Shown: in pieces, positions 34,426 through 42,395 of the stretch
How positions within the stretch are numbered: position 1 is the first letter of the stretch
Layout of the letters: every line of letters begins with the position of its first letter
Notes under the pieces: model-generated
Database searches by the model: none
Told to the model about the DNA's origin: nothing
The model's input: the letters and a program-made list of their open reading frames with translations, nothing else
Translations under genes and position numbers: made by a program
Assembly (NCBI GenBank): GCA_964563295.1
Contig: CAZLWX010000002.1
Location: forward strand, 30,920 to 94,919
Reading direction: 5' to 3'
Source of the DNA: Chryseosolibacter sp964563295
GTDB taxonomy: Bacteria > Bacteroidota > Bacteroidia > Cytophagales > Cyclobacteriaceae
DNA: 64,000 nt

Positions 34426-35715
34426 TTAAAAAAGTATTCGGAATGTAGTCCCGTTTTCTCTGATAATTTCAATCCTGCCGCCCAGCTGCTTCACAAACAC
34501 GTCGATCAGCTGCATCCCGAAAGAAAGTGTTTCGCCAGGCACTATATGGACGGGCAAACCCACACCATCATCGGATACGGTCAGGCTATATCGGCTGTTG
34601 TCGGGCTTGAATTCGATGTCGATTGCTCCGCTGGCACGCCCCTGAAACGCATGCTTCATCGCATTCGTCACCAACTCATTTACAATCAGTCCTGAGATTA
34701 TTGCCCTATCAAAGTCGATGATCGTGTTGACAATCGACGTATTGATCACCAGGTTCAGGCCTATCTGAGTATAGCTCATGCGCAGATCACCAACAAGTTT
34801 TCCGAGGTAATCGGAAATTTCAACCTTGTCGAGCTTCTCCGTTTGCAGCAATCGTTCGTGAATCAACGCAATTGACCGGATCTTTTGTCGCGTATCTTCC
34901 AGGAAGCTCCGGATATCATCCTGTTGAATGGTCGCCAGCTTCAGATAAACAATTGATGAAATCAACTGCAAGTTGTTCTTGACCCGATGGTGCATTTCTT
35001 TGATCAACGTTTCCTTTTCCAGGACCGAGTCAAGCAATTTTTTTTCGGCAATCAGTTTTTCGGTGATGTCATTCACAATCATCAGCAATTGATCCTTTTG
35101 AAGCATTTGCAACAGCACCTCGGCATCGTATGCCGAGCCCTTCTTTCGGGCGAACCTCAGCTGCAGTTTTAAATGGTCCGTCTCCGCCCTTCTTAGTGAG
35201 TTTAGCAGCGCCTGAAGGCCCATTTCATCCGGGAAATGAAAGAGGTTGGTCAATCGAACATCGCCAATCTCCTTGCGGGAATAGCCGAGATTCCGAAGGG
35301 CAGCGGTGTTGGCAAAAATGAATTTTAGCGATTTGTCGTCGATAACATATATCTCATTATGGCTCACCCGAACGATCTTGTCCAACCAGGTTTCCTTCGA
35401 TGTCCCGTTCATTGCGGCCCCAGTAGGTTGAATCACCAGAGAGCGTACTTTCGAATTTTTTCGCAAGGTCCAGCGATAGCCCGTGACCGGGACCTGACGC
35501 CCGCCCTTGCAAATGGCTTTGGCGGTAAACACTCTTTGCCGAAGACTGTTGCCGGGATCAGTTGCCAGGACGTCACTGACCTTCATGGCCGATATCTGTT
35601 TAGCGGTATATCCAAGTAACGCAGTCGCCGGTTTGTTGGCCGCAACGACCTTGCCGTTCAGGTCATAACTCAACGCCGGAAGGGGATGTTGTTTTATCGC
35701 GCTTTGAGTGGGCAT
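34426..35715 (-). CDS. PAS-HisKA_2 histidine kinase
   Basis: A 429-residue kinase with two PAS-like domains (about 10-95 and 115-215) and a HisKA_2/HWE-type dimerisation segment with EMHHRVKNNLQLISSIVYLK (His242/243), then a HATPase domain (LIVNELVTNAMKHAF, VSDDGVGLP). It has no membrane segment or receiver. It lies 10 bp upstream of the REC-PAS kinase gene and probably sits in the same operon, so it is a candidate phosphodonor to that receiver. Confidence 0.9.
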   Translation of the reverse strand: MPTQSAIKQHPLPALSYDLNGKVVAANKPATALLGYTAKQISAMKVSDVLATDPGNSLRQRVFTAKAICKGGRQVPVTGYRWTLRKNSKVRSLVIQPTGAAMNGTSKETWLDKIVRVSHNEIYVIDDKSLKFIFANTAALRNLGYSRKEIGDVRLTNLFHFPDEMGLQALLNSLRRAETDHLKLQLRFARKKGSAYDAEVLLQMLQKDQLLMIVNDITEKLIAEKKLLDSVLEKETLIKEMHHRVKNNLQLISSIVYLKLATIQQDDIRSFLEDTRQKIRSIALIHERLLQTEKLDKVEISDYLGKLVGDLRMSYTQIGLNLVINTSIVNTIIDFDRAIISGLIVNELVTNAMKHAFQGRASGAIDIEFKPDNSRYSLTVSDDGVGLPVHIVPGETLSFGMQLIDVFVKQLGGRIEIIRENGTTFRILF

Positions 35716-35828
35716 CAGGTGTTGCGGATTGCGTACTGATTGCTAATTTATGCCGCTTTCAGGGAATTGAAAAACCGCCATAAACTCATCTTGCACCCGA
35801 AAGTCGTATCGTTGAGGCCAAAAAATGA

Positions 35829-35836
35829 TAATTTTG
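35829..35836 (+). promoter_or_regulatory. Putative -7 element for the WYL regulator
   Basis: TAATTTTG is a perfect TAnnTTTG match, ending 7 bp before the start codon at 35844. The transcript would begin within one or two bases of the ATG, so the mRNA would be leaderless or nearly so. Confidence 0.5.
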
Positions 35837-35843
35837 GACACCC

Positions 35844-36779
35844 ATGAAGCCAAAGGTCACCGCAAGAAAGAAAGAGTCGATCATCCCTCAAGCCAAACTG
35901 CTGCGGTTGTTCCAGATCATTGCGGTATTGAAATCCGGCCATTGGACGATCCGTCAATTGGCAGAACGATTTGACACAAGCGAACGAACCATTTACCGCT
36001 ACATCAACCTGCTTGAAGAAGTTGATTTCCTGATAGAAAAAGATTTTGACAACCGATACTTCATTGTTACGTCTGACGACGACCCGACGCAAACCCAGTT
36101 TTCAGTTGAAGAAACGAAACTGATCAAGAAACTTATTCAGGCCGGAGCTGCCGACAATCCGCTCAAGAACCTATTGCTGAAGAAATTGTCCCTGAACTCC
36201 GAGCTTGACAGCGTACCACGACTGTTTGTGAAGGCGCGAATTGGAAAATTCGTGGACGAACTGGCCCAGGCCGTTCGCGACAAAAAGCAGGTGGTGTTGA
36301 AGAATTACCACTCCGCCAACAGCAACGAGATCCGCGACCGGTTGGTGGAACCCATCCATTTTGGCGATAATTATCTTTCAATCATCGCGCTCGACACGAA
36401 TGACAAGGTGTGCAAACAGTTCAAGCTTGATCGCGTCGGGGAAATCGTCACCATGGACAAACCGTTCCAGTTCGAATCTCTTCACCAGAAAAATCAATCA
36501 GACATATTCGGATTCACGGGTGACGCCAGCACGTGGGTAAGTCTTCGTCTGAACCTTCGCGCCTACTTGCTGATGCGTGAAGAATTTCCGCTTTCCGTGC
36601 CATACCTTGAAAAGCAGGAAAATGACTATCTGTTTCACGGACCCGTCACCAGCTTCGACGGTGTGGGACGTTTTGTGCTTGGGCTAATGGACGAGATCAC
36701 AGTAACGGGCCCCGACACGTTTAAAGCTTATCTTAAATCACGGCTTGACTCCGCGTTGCTCTTGAAGAACCAGGAGTAA
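35844..36779 (+). CDS. WYL-domain transcriptional regulator (YafY-like)
   Basis: A 311-residue regulator with an N-terminal DeoR-type HTH (residues about 18-75: LKSGHWTIRQLAERFDTSERTIYRYINLL), a central helical linker and a WYL domain (about 145-300), which in this family binds a ligand or nucleic acid and changes DNA binding. The WYL segment reads VVLKNYHSANSNEIRDRLVEPIHFGDNYLSIIALDT. Targets are unknown. It is transcribed divergently from the PAS-HisKA_2 kinase gene. Confidence 0.9.
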   Translation: MKPKVTARKKESIIPQAKLLRLFQIIAVLKSGHWTIRQLAERFDTSERTIYRYINLLEEVDFLIEKDFDNRYFIVTSDDDPTQTQFSVEETKLIKKLIQAGAADNPLKNLLLKKLSLNSELDSVPRLFVKARIGKFVDELAQAVRDKKQVVLKNYHSANSNEIRDRLVEPIHFGDNYLSIIALDTNDKVCKQFKLDRVGEIVTMDKPFQFESLHQKNQSDIFGFTGDASTWVSLRLNLRAYLLMREEFPLSVPYLEKQENDYLFHGPVTSFDGVGRFVLGLMDEITVTGPDTFKAYLKSRLDSALLLKNQE

Positions 36780-36830
36780 TAAGATCAGTCCCACCGCGGT
36801 GGTTAGCCGTTAATGAATCAAAGGCCAAAA

Positions 36831-36862
36831 AAATGCCCGGCGATTCGCACGCCCGGGCATTT
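36831..36862. terminator. Bidirectional terminator
   Basis: AAATGCCCGG (36831-36840), a 12-base loop and CCGGGCATTT (36853-36862) form a perfect 10-bp stem. On the minus strand the stem is followed by TTTTTTT (the AAAAAAA before it on the plus strand). It serves the minus-strand esterase gene and probably the convergent WYL gene. Confidence 0.85.
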
Positions 36863-36870
36863 AAAGGGTC

Positions 36871-39825
36871 CTAATTCTTCACCGACACACGCCGCATGGT
36901 CGTGTTGCCATTTTGTGTGGCGATCAATACATAGATGCCTTCCATGATCGCCTCTTCTGGTACAATTTGCATCCCCGAACTTACTTGTTCGGGTGTGACT
37001 TCGCTTCTATAAACTTCGCGCCCGGTAAAGTCGATCATCCTGACCACGATTGGAACGTTGTCCCTGGTATCAACCTGGAAATGCAAGTCATTCACTGACG
37101 CGGGATTAGGGAACACCGTCAACGACAAGGGCTCCGGGGGAGCTTCGTCGTTCTCTGCTTCGCGAGCTGTGGAGGCGAACATGGTCGATGGAGGCGACCC
37201 GCTTCGCAACGCGCTGTTCGGAATGTTGATCCAATTATTTCCCGTGTCGGGCCCCTTGTAGCGCACAACCAGGTTTTGTCCGCCAGTTGCCTCAAAATAC
37301 TTAACGTTGATGATTCGCGGTCCAGCCGCCAAACTCGTCAAAGCGCTTGTGATTGTTCTGTTGCCGTGAAGTCCATCGTTTTCGACAAGCACGTTGTCGT
37401 CAAGTGTCAGCCTGCTTCCATCGTCGGATGTAGTTTGAAACTGGTAACTACCAGCATTTTCAATGTACAGGTACCCGTGAAACTCGAAGTTGAAATAATC
37501 ATCCTGTGACCTCGGAACAAGGCTGAAATTGGACACGTGACCCGTGTATTCTGGCGTTGATGACCAGTTGATCTGGTCAAGATCAGTCCACGACCCCGTG
37601 GTATGGTCATAGTACAAGCCCTCGACATAGGTGTCGGCAGAAGCTGAATTACTCGGGCCACTCAAGTTCTCGGAAAAATCCTCCGCTCGCACGGTGAAGG
37701 TATACGATGTGTTGAGCGCGAGTCCGGTCAATGTATAGGTCGTTCCGTCGGAACCGGTAACCGTTGACTGGGATCCATAGTATATTCGATATTGCTGGAT
37801 TCCCGTGTTGTCGGTTGAAGCTTTCCACGTTAATTTAATCGAGCGAATGCCGGCCTCTACGGCCGTTAGATCCGTCGGCGCAGATGGATCGATGTTATCA
37901 TTACTCGTTTGAACTACCAGGTACGCATTCGATGCTGCCGGCGTATAGTTGGACCTGCCTCCATTGCTCACGGCTCTTATTTTATAATGGTAGGTCGCTG
38001 ACGGTTCAACTCCGGCATCTGTAAACGTTTTCGTGTTTGCACCGGTCAACGTCCTCATTTCCCATTTTGTATAGGTCGTTCCACTGATTACTTTCCTCCT
38101 CCAGATTTCGAATCCGCTTTCATTGGTTGAACTCTCGTTCCAGTTCAGTTTCACCGTCGTCAGACTTGACGGCTGCCCGGTAAAATTTGTGGGAGCGCTG
38201 ATGTTCGTCGGTGCCTGGTTGCTGAAATAAACCTGGATTGGCTTTGACGCCGGGCTGGGACAACCGGCGTCTGATTTAGTAACGAGTGTGTACTTGCCGT
38301 TTCCGGCACACGCTCCCGAGGAGCAATCGCCCGGTGCGAATCTGACGTAGCGCGTAGTATCGTCGATGTTGCCGTACAAATTCTGAAGGGCGCCATCCTT
38401 ATACCAGTAGTACCGGTCCGATTCTCCTTCCGAATAAAGATGAGCGTAATTGTAATTGTTGAGATCCTTCAACATCACCGTGCCTGTCTGTGCAATTTGT
38501 GGTTGCGGCGGAGTGTAAGACGTCACGGTCACGGGGTCAGACCATTCGTTCCATTGAGACTCCGACGGATTTGGTACCCGGCTGAAGCGAACACGGTACG
38601 TTCCGGTGGAGTTAGCGACGTATTCTGCGCCGGTAGCCCCGGAAATGGTCGCCCCATTCTTCTGCCACTGATATTTTCGGAATCCTTTGGCCACCTCCAT
38701 GCGCACACCCTGGTCTGTTGTAGTGCAGATTGAATAACTGCCGCCGAATACATGAATGTTTGCCTTGGTCTGCGTCAGCATCCATTTGAAGAAATCCTTT
38801 TCCGCATATGCGGTGTTCCACACGCCGTGACCGAGATTGGAATAGACGGTAAGCTTGACAACTGCTCCCTCCCTGCGAAACCGGTCGACGTAGCCGATGG
38901 TTTTGTTCGGCGACGGTGCCGTGTCTTCGCCGCCCTGAAATATCCAGAGCGGTATGTGCGCGATGTTGGGTGTTTGGTTTTGACCGATAATACCGGCGTC
39001 GGAAGGAGCCGACATTGGCAAGGCGGCAGCAAAGAGCCATGGAGCCCGCTTGATTGATTCATAGACACCAATTCCGCCATTGGAAAGTCCATGAATATAA
39101 ATGCGGTCTTCGTCTATATTATACTTCTTCGCCACCAGTCGTACCAATTTGATGGCATCCTGTACTGTACCTGAATTCCAGCCGTTGAGGTTCTGCGGAA
39201 AAAGGACAAATCCCGGAAAAGCACGGGAAGGCATCGATGGGTCGTCAGGCAGGCGTGTGCCCGCCAGATTGCGAGCATCGAGATGCGGCTTACCACCGTG
39301 CAGCAGGTTGTGATCGTTGTTTAACAATTCCTCACCCGAATTCGTCGGAGCCGGCGGGTCGTTCGTGTTGGGGTTGTAGGACCGGTCATCGTGGTAACAG
39401 TTGTTATCCCAACAATTTCCACGTTCGCCCGCACCATGCATCATAACAATCATCGGATAGCCCGGTGAGTAAGACGCCTGATATTCCTGCGGAAACAGCA
39501 GGCGATAATTCATAATGAAATAATCATTTGTTCCATTCTTTTCACGCAGATTACCCTGCGTATAGGGGCTCGAATCCCAGGATGTCATGTCCCGGTAGCT
39601 GTTGGTTTTTACACCGGGCGAGCTTTCGCGGAAGCTGAATGTTTTATTGACCTGCAGGTAATAGTATCTTGTCGCTGACTTCGCAATCCGAATGTCAAGT
39701 GTGCCGTAGGGCAACCCGCTTTTGTAAACATACGATGTATCAACCTGTCCAAAGCAAGGGCAACCAAGCAACAGCAGACAAACACATTGCTTGACCGCAA
39801 TTCTCAGCATGTAGATCTTTTCCAT
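36871..39825 (-). CDS. Secreted T9SS multi-domain esterase
   Basis: A 984-residue secreted protein. A signal peptide (LRIAVKQCVCLLLLGCPCFGQ) precedes an alpha/beta hydrolase of the feruloyl esterase/PHB-depolymerase type, with nucleophile Ser248 in GLSNGG, Asp301 in GGEDTAP and His333 in SNLGHGVW; an MMHGAGERG oxyanion segment lies near 128-136. Two Ig/PKD-like stretches, two fibronectin type III domains (about 545-645 and 655-735), a PA14 domain (about 740-880) with FEFHGYLYIENAGSYQFQTTSDDGSRL, and a T9SS type A sorting tail from about 905 (LTVFPNPASVNDLHFQV) follow. It probably acts on plant polysaccharide esters or polyesters outside the cell; the substrate is inference. It is monocistronic. 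Confidence 0.9.
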   Translation of the reverse strand: MEKIYMLRIAVKQCVCLLLLGCPCFGQVDTSYVYKSGLPYGTLDIRIAKSATRYYYLQVNKTFSFRESSPGVKTNSYRDMTSWDSSPYTQGNLREKNGTNDYFIMNYRLLFPQEYQASYSPGYPMIVMMHGAGERGNCWDNNCYHDDRSYNPNTNDPPAPTNSGEELLNNDHNLLHGGKPHLDARNLAGTRLPDDPSMPSRAFPGFVLFPQNLNGWNSGTVQDAIKLVRLVAKKYNIDEDRIYIHGLSNGGIGVYESIKRAPWLFAAALPMSAPSDAGIIGQNQTPNIAHIPLWIFQGGEDTAPSPNKTIGYVDRFRREGAVVKLTVYSNLGHGVWNTAYAEKDFFKWMLTQTKANIHVFGGSYSICTTTDQGVRMEVAKGFRKYQWQKNGATISGATGAEYVANSTGTYRVRFSRVPNPSESQWNEWSDPVTVTSYTPPQPQIAQTGTVMLKDLNNYNYAHLYSEGESDRYYWYKDGALQNLYGNIDDTTRYVRFAPGDCSSGACAGNGKYTLVTKSDAGCPSPASKPIQVYFSNQAPTNISAPTNFTGQPSSLTTVKLNWNESSTNESGFEIWRRKVISGTTYTKWEMRTLTGANTKTFTDAGVEPSATYHYKIRAVSNGGRSNYTPAASNAYLVVQTSNDNIDPSAPTDLTAVEAGIRSIKLTWKASTDNTGIQQYRIYYGSQSTVTGSDGTTYTLTGLALNTSYTFTVRAEDFSENLSGPSNSASADTYVEGLYYDHTTGSWTDLDQINWSSTPEYTGHVSNFSLVPRSQDDYFNFEFHGYLYIENAGSYQFQTTSDDGSRLTLDDNVLVENDGLHGNRTITSALTSLAAGPRIINVKYFEATGGQNLVVRYKGPDTGNNWINIPNSALRSGSPPSTMFASTAREAENDEAPPEPLSLTVFPNPASVNDLHFQVDTRDNVPIVVRMIDFTGREVYRSEVTPEQVSSGMQIVPEEAIMEGIYVLIATQNGNTTMRRVSVKN

Positions 39826-39960
39826 AGTGCAACGTTTAGTTCACGTTGTCAGAAGGAAAACCATGCCCGTCCCCTGGTTTATGGTGAAACCAGTCGATCT
39901 TTGGAAAAAATAATTTTGAACCGCCCGTTTGTTCACAACAGGAGACGGGCGACAAACGTG

Positions 39961-41328
39961 TCAGCGCACGCCCGGCAGGGTGACGATAAATGTTGTCGTG
40001 TCACCGGGAGTGGACTCCGCTTTGATGGTGCCTTTATGAAGAGTGACTATCGTACTCGCAAGCGACAGCCCTATTCCATATCCTTTGATGTTCTTGAAAT
40101 TCGAACCGCGATAGAACGGCTTAAAAATCCGGCTCAGGTCAGCTGACGGAATGCCCGGCCCGCGATTGGTGAAGTAAATGGCGACATTATCACGCTCGAT
40201 CTTCAACGTGATCTGAACGGCGTTATCGAAAGCGTACTTACATCCGTTGTCGATAATATTGGCAAAGACAATTCTGATCAGCTGCTCATCGCCATTGATG
40301 ATCAAAGACTGCGCATTCAAGGTGAGATCGAAATGGATGTCGATCGAGTATTCCGGGTGAACTTTCTCGACATCCTGCTTGACTTCCCACAGGATCTCAT
40401 CTACCCGGATAGCCTCAAACTTCTTTTCCGGCACGACGGCGCTTGTTTGAGCCAGCAGCAACAACTGATTTGCGAGCGAGTTCAATGCTTTGGCGTTTTC
40501 CAATACCGATGCCAGCGTGGCGTGGTGTTCGTCACGATGATCGAGCTGCAGGAGAGAAGCTTCCAATTCCGCGATAATCACCGCGATCGGCGTGCGCAAC
40601 TCATGGGAAGCATTTGCAATAAAATTCTTTTGGCTCAGGAACGCTTCTTCGATACGCGTGAGCATGCGGTTAAAAGTCTGAGCCAGCTTGCTCAGTTCAT
40701 CTTTCCTGTTGCCTTCATCGAGACGGAGATTGAGGCTGGCCTCCGTGATAGAGTCCACTTCATCGACGATGCGTGAAATCGGAGCCAGTATGCGGCCTGC
40801 ATAAAGCCATCCTGAAACAGATACCAACAGGATGCTGACCGCCAATACGATGAGCAGGATATTCCGCAGATTCTGAAGAGCGTCGTAACCATAGAAGTCT
40901 GTCGCAGCTGCCACGACCCGGTACTGGTGGTCGTTATCATTGAAGATGAATCCGAGAACCTCAAAGTCGTTATGTCGAAATCGCAGATCTTTTCCAGGCG
41001 CAATGCGGGTCAGCAACGCAGATTCTATCGGAATCATCCCAGCAGAGTCAGAAGCGTAAAGTTTCCGATCACGCTCATTGAAAATGGCAACAAACTGATT
41101 AGGCAAATTGGCCGGATTATCCTGCTCGAGGATTCGCAGCAGGTCGGGTTCGAGCTCCCTGAATTCGATAAAAATGTTTGTGGTATTTATTGCGCGGTTC
41201 TTGAGCCGCCGGTAGAAATCCGACTCACGGTAATTCGCGGAGGAGAAATAGATGGCTCCGGAAACCATTGACAAAATAACAATCACAATGAGAAAGAATG
41301 TGAGTGTTATTTTGGTTCTGATCTTCAT
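39961..41328 (-). CDS. HAMP sensor histidine kinase
   Basis: A 455-residue membrane kinase: an N-terminal helix (LTFFLIVIVILSMVSGAIYF), a periplasmic domain of about 130 residues, a second helix (ILLIVLAVSILLVSVSGWLYA), a HAMP domain, HisKA with phospho-acceptor His in NASHELRTPIAVI, and HATPase (IDNGCKYAF, GRGPGIPS-type GPGIPSADLSRIFKPFYRG, GYGIGLSLA). Its start overlaps the end of the OmpR-type regulator gene by 4 bp. The signal is unknown. Confidence 0.94.
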   Translation of the reverse strand: MKIRTKITLTFFLIVIVILSMVSGAIYFSSANYRESDFYRRLKNRAINTTNIFIEFRELEPDLLRILEQDNPANLPNQFVAIFNERDRKLYASDSAGMIPIESALLTRIAPGKDLRFRHNDFEVLGFIFNDNDHQYRVVAAATDFYGYDALQNLRNILLIVLAVSILLVSVSGWLYAGRILAPISRIVDEVDSITEASLNLRLDEGNRKDELSKLAQTFNRMLTRIEEAFLSQKNFIANASHELRTPIAVIIAELEASLLQLDHRDEHHATLASVLENAKALNSLANQLLLLAQTSAVVPEKKFEAIRVDEILWEVKQDVEKVHPEYSIDIHFDLTLNAQSLIINGDEQLIRIVFANIIDNGCKYAFDNAVQITLKIERDNVAIYFTNRGPGIPSADLSRIFKPFYRGSNFKNIKGYGIGLSLASTIVTLHKGTIKAESTPGDTTTFIVTLPGVR

Positions 41329-42008
41329 ACATCAGACCCGAAGATATAACCAAAGCCCACGCGGGTGTGAAGCAGCTTGGGCTCAAAATCGCGGTCGATT
41401 TTACCGCGAAGGATATTGATGTACACCTCGACGACGTTTGTTCCACTGTCAAACTTCAGGTTCCAGATCTTTTCCGCCAACTCCGCCCTGGAAATGACCC
41501 GTCCCTTGTTTCGCAAGAAATATTCGAGCAACTGAAATTCCTTTGCCGTCAGGTTGATCTTCTTACCGGAACGGATCGCGATTTTTTTTGCGGTGTCTAC
41601 CTGGAGATTGGCGTCTTCATAAATGACGCTGGCTGGCGTGCTGGCTGTGAGACTTCGGCGAGTCAGTGCTTTTAGCCTGGCAATGAGTTCGGCAAATTCA
41701 AATGGCTTCAGCAGGTAATCATCCGCGCCAGCCTCGAAGCCGATTACCTTATCCTCCGTCGTGCCAAGCGCCGTCAGCATCAACACCGGCGTGGCGGGCT
41801 TTTTCTCCTTAAACATTTTGCAAAGTTCAAGGCCGTTGGTGCCCGGGAGAATAATGTCCAGAATAATGACATCATAGTCATTGCCCAACAACAATTTCTC
41901 TGCGTTCGATCCGTCGTACACGACGTCAACTGTGTTCGATTGGTCCTCGAGGACTTTCTTTATGAGCGAAGCCAGCTTCTGCTCATCTTCAATCACAAGA
42001 ACCTTCAT
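41325..42008 (-). CDS. OmpR-type response regulator
   Basis: A 227-residue regulator with a receiver domain (Asp51 in VIILDIILPG, Lys in LLKPFEFAEL) and a C-terminal winged helix (INLTAKEFQLLEYFLRNKGRVISRAELAEKIW). The frame opens ten codons earlier at 42038; the ATG at 42008 gives the standard MKVLVIEDEQ. It is followed by its kinase with a 4-bp overlap, which is a classical pair order. Confidence 0.95.
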   Translation of the reverse strand: MKVLVIEDEQKLASLIKKVLEDQSNTVDVVYDGSNAEKLLLGNDYDVIILDIILPGTNGLELCKMFKEKKPATPVLMLTALGTTEDKVIGFEAGADDYLLKPFEFAELIARLKALTRRSLTASTPASVIYEDANLQVDTAKKIAIRSGKKINLTAKEFQLLEYFLRNKGRVISRAELAEKIWNLKFDSGTNVVEVYINILRGKIDRDFEPKLLHTRVGFGYIFGSDV

Positions 42009-42395
42009 GATTTTTTCCTGGACATCTGTTTTTGTCATGGGCCTGAACGTTTATTCTATCTTGATACGCTGCAAAATCCATACATTTTTTCAACAATCAA
42101 GTAAGTTCAAGAGTCGCAGGCGCTGTAACTGAAAAACAAAATTTAATTTTTTTTTAATCACGGGAAATCGGGTAATGAAAAGATAAAAGCTACATTGAAT
42201 CGGAAACGTAGTCATCATTTTAGGAAGGTTAACCCTAAATTGAGAAAGAACCCAATCAGTACACGGCTGTTGGGTTTTTTTTTGCGTTCCGTTGTTTTCA
42301 GACAGCCTTCTCACTTCCCACCGCTATATTAGCACTTCTATTTTAATATCCTTTTAATATAGTTGAGATTATCTTAAGCATCGTATACGCCCACT
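42009..42395. other. 387-bp gap between the response regulator and the ClC channel
   Basis: No coding sequence is seen. It holds candidate -7 elements TACATTTT (42081-42088) and TAATTTTT (42144-42151) on the plus strand, small inverted repeats (CTAC/GTAG and TTAGG/CCTAA), a strong intrinsic terminator (42249-42283), and a promoter-like TATAGTTG (42357-42364) shortly before the channel gene. Confidence 0.6.
42249..42283 (+). terminator. Intrinsic terminator upstream of the ClC gene, no upstream gene
   Basis: AACCCAA, T, CAG, a TACACGG loop, CTG and TTGGGTT form a hairpin followed by eight or nine T. No plus-strand gene ends in front of it; the neighbour on that side is divergent. It must therefore end a small RNA or an attenuated 5' leader. 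Confidence 0.8.
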
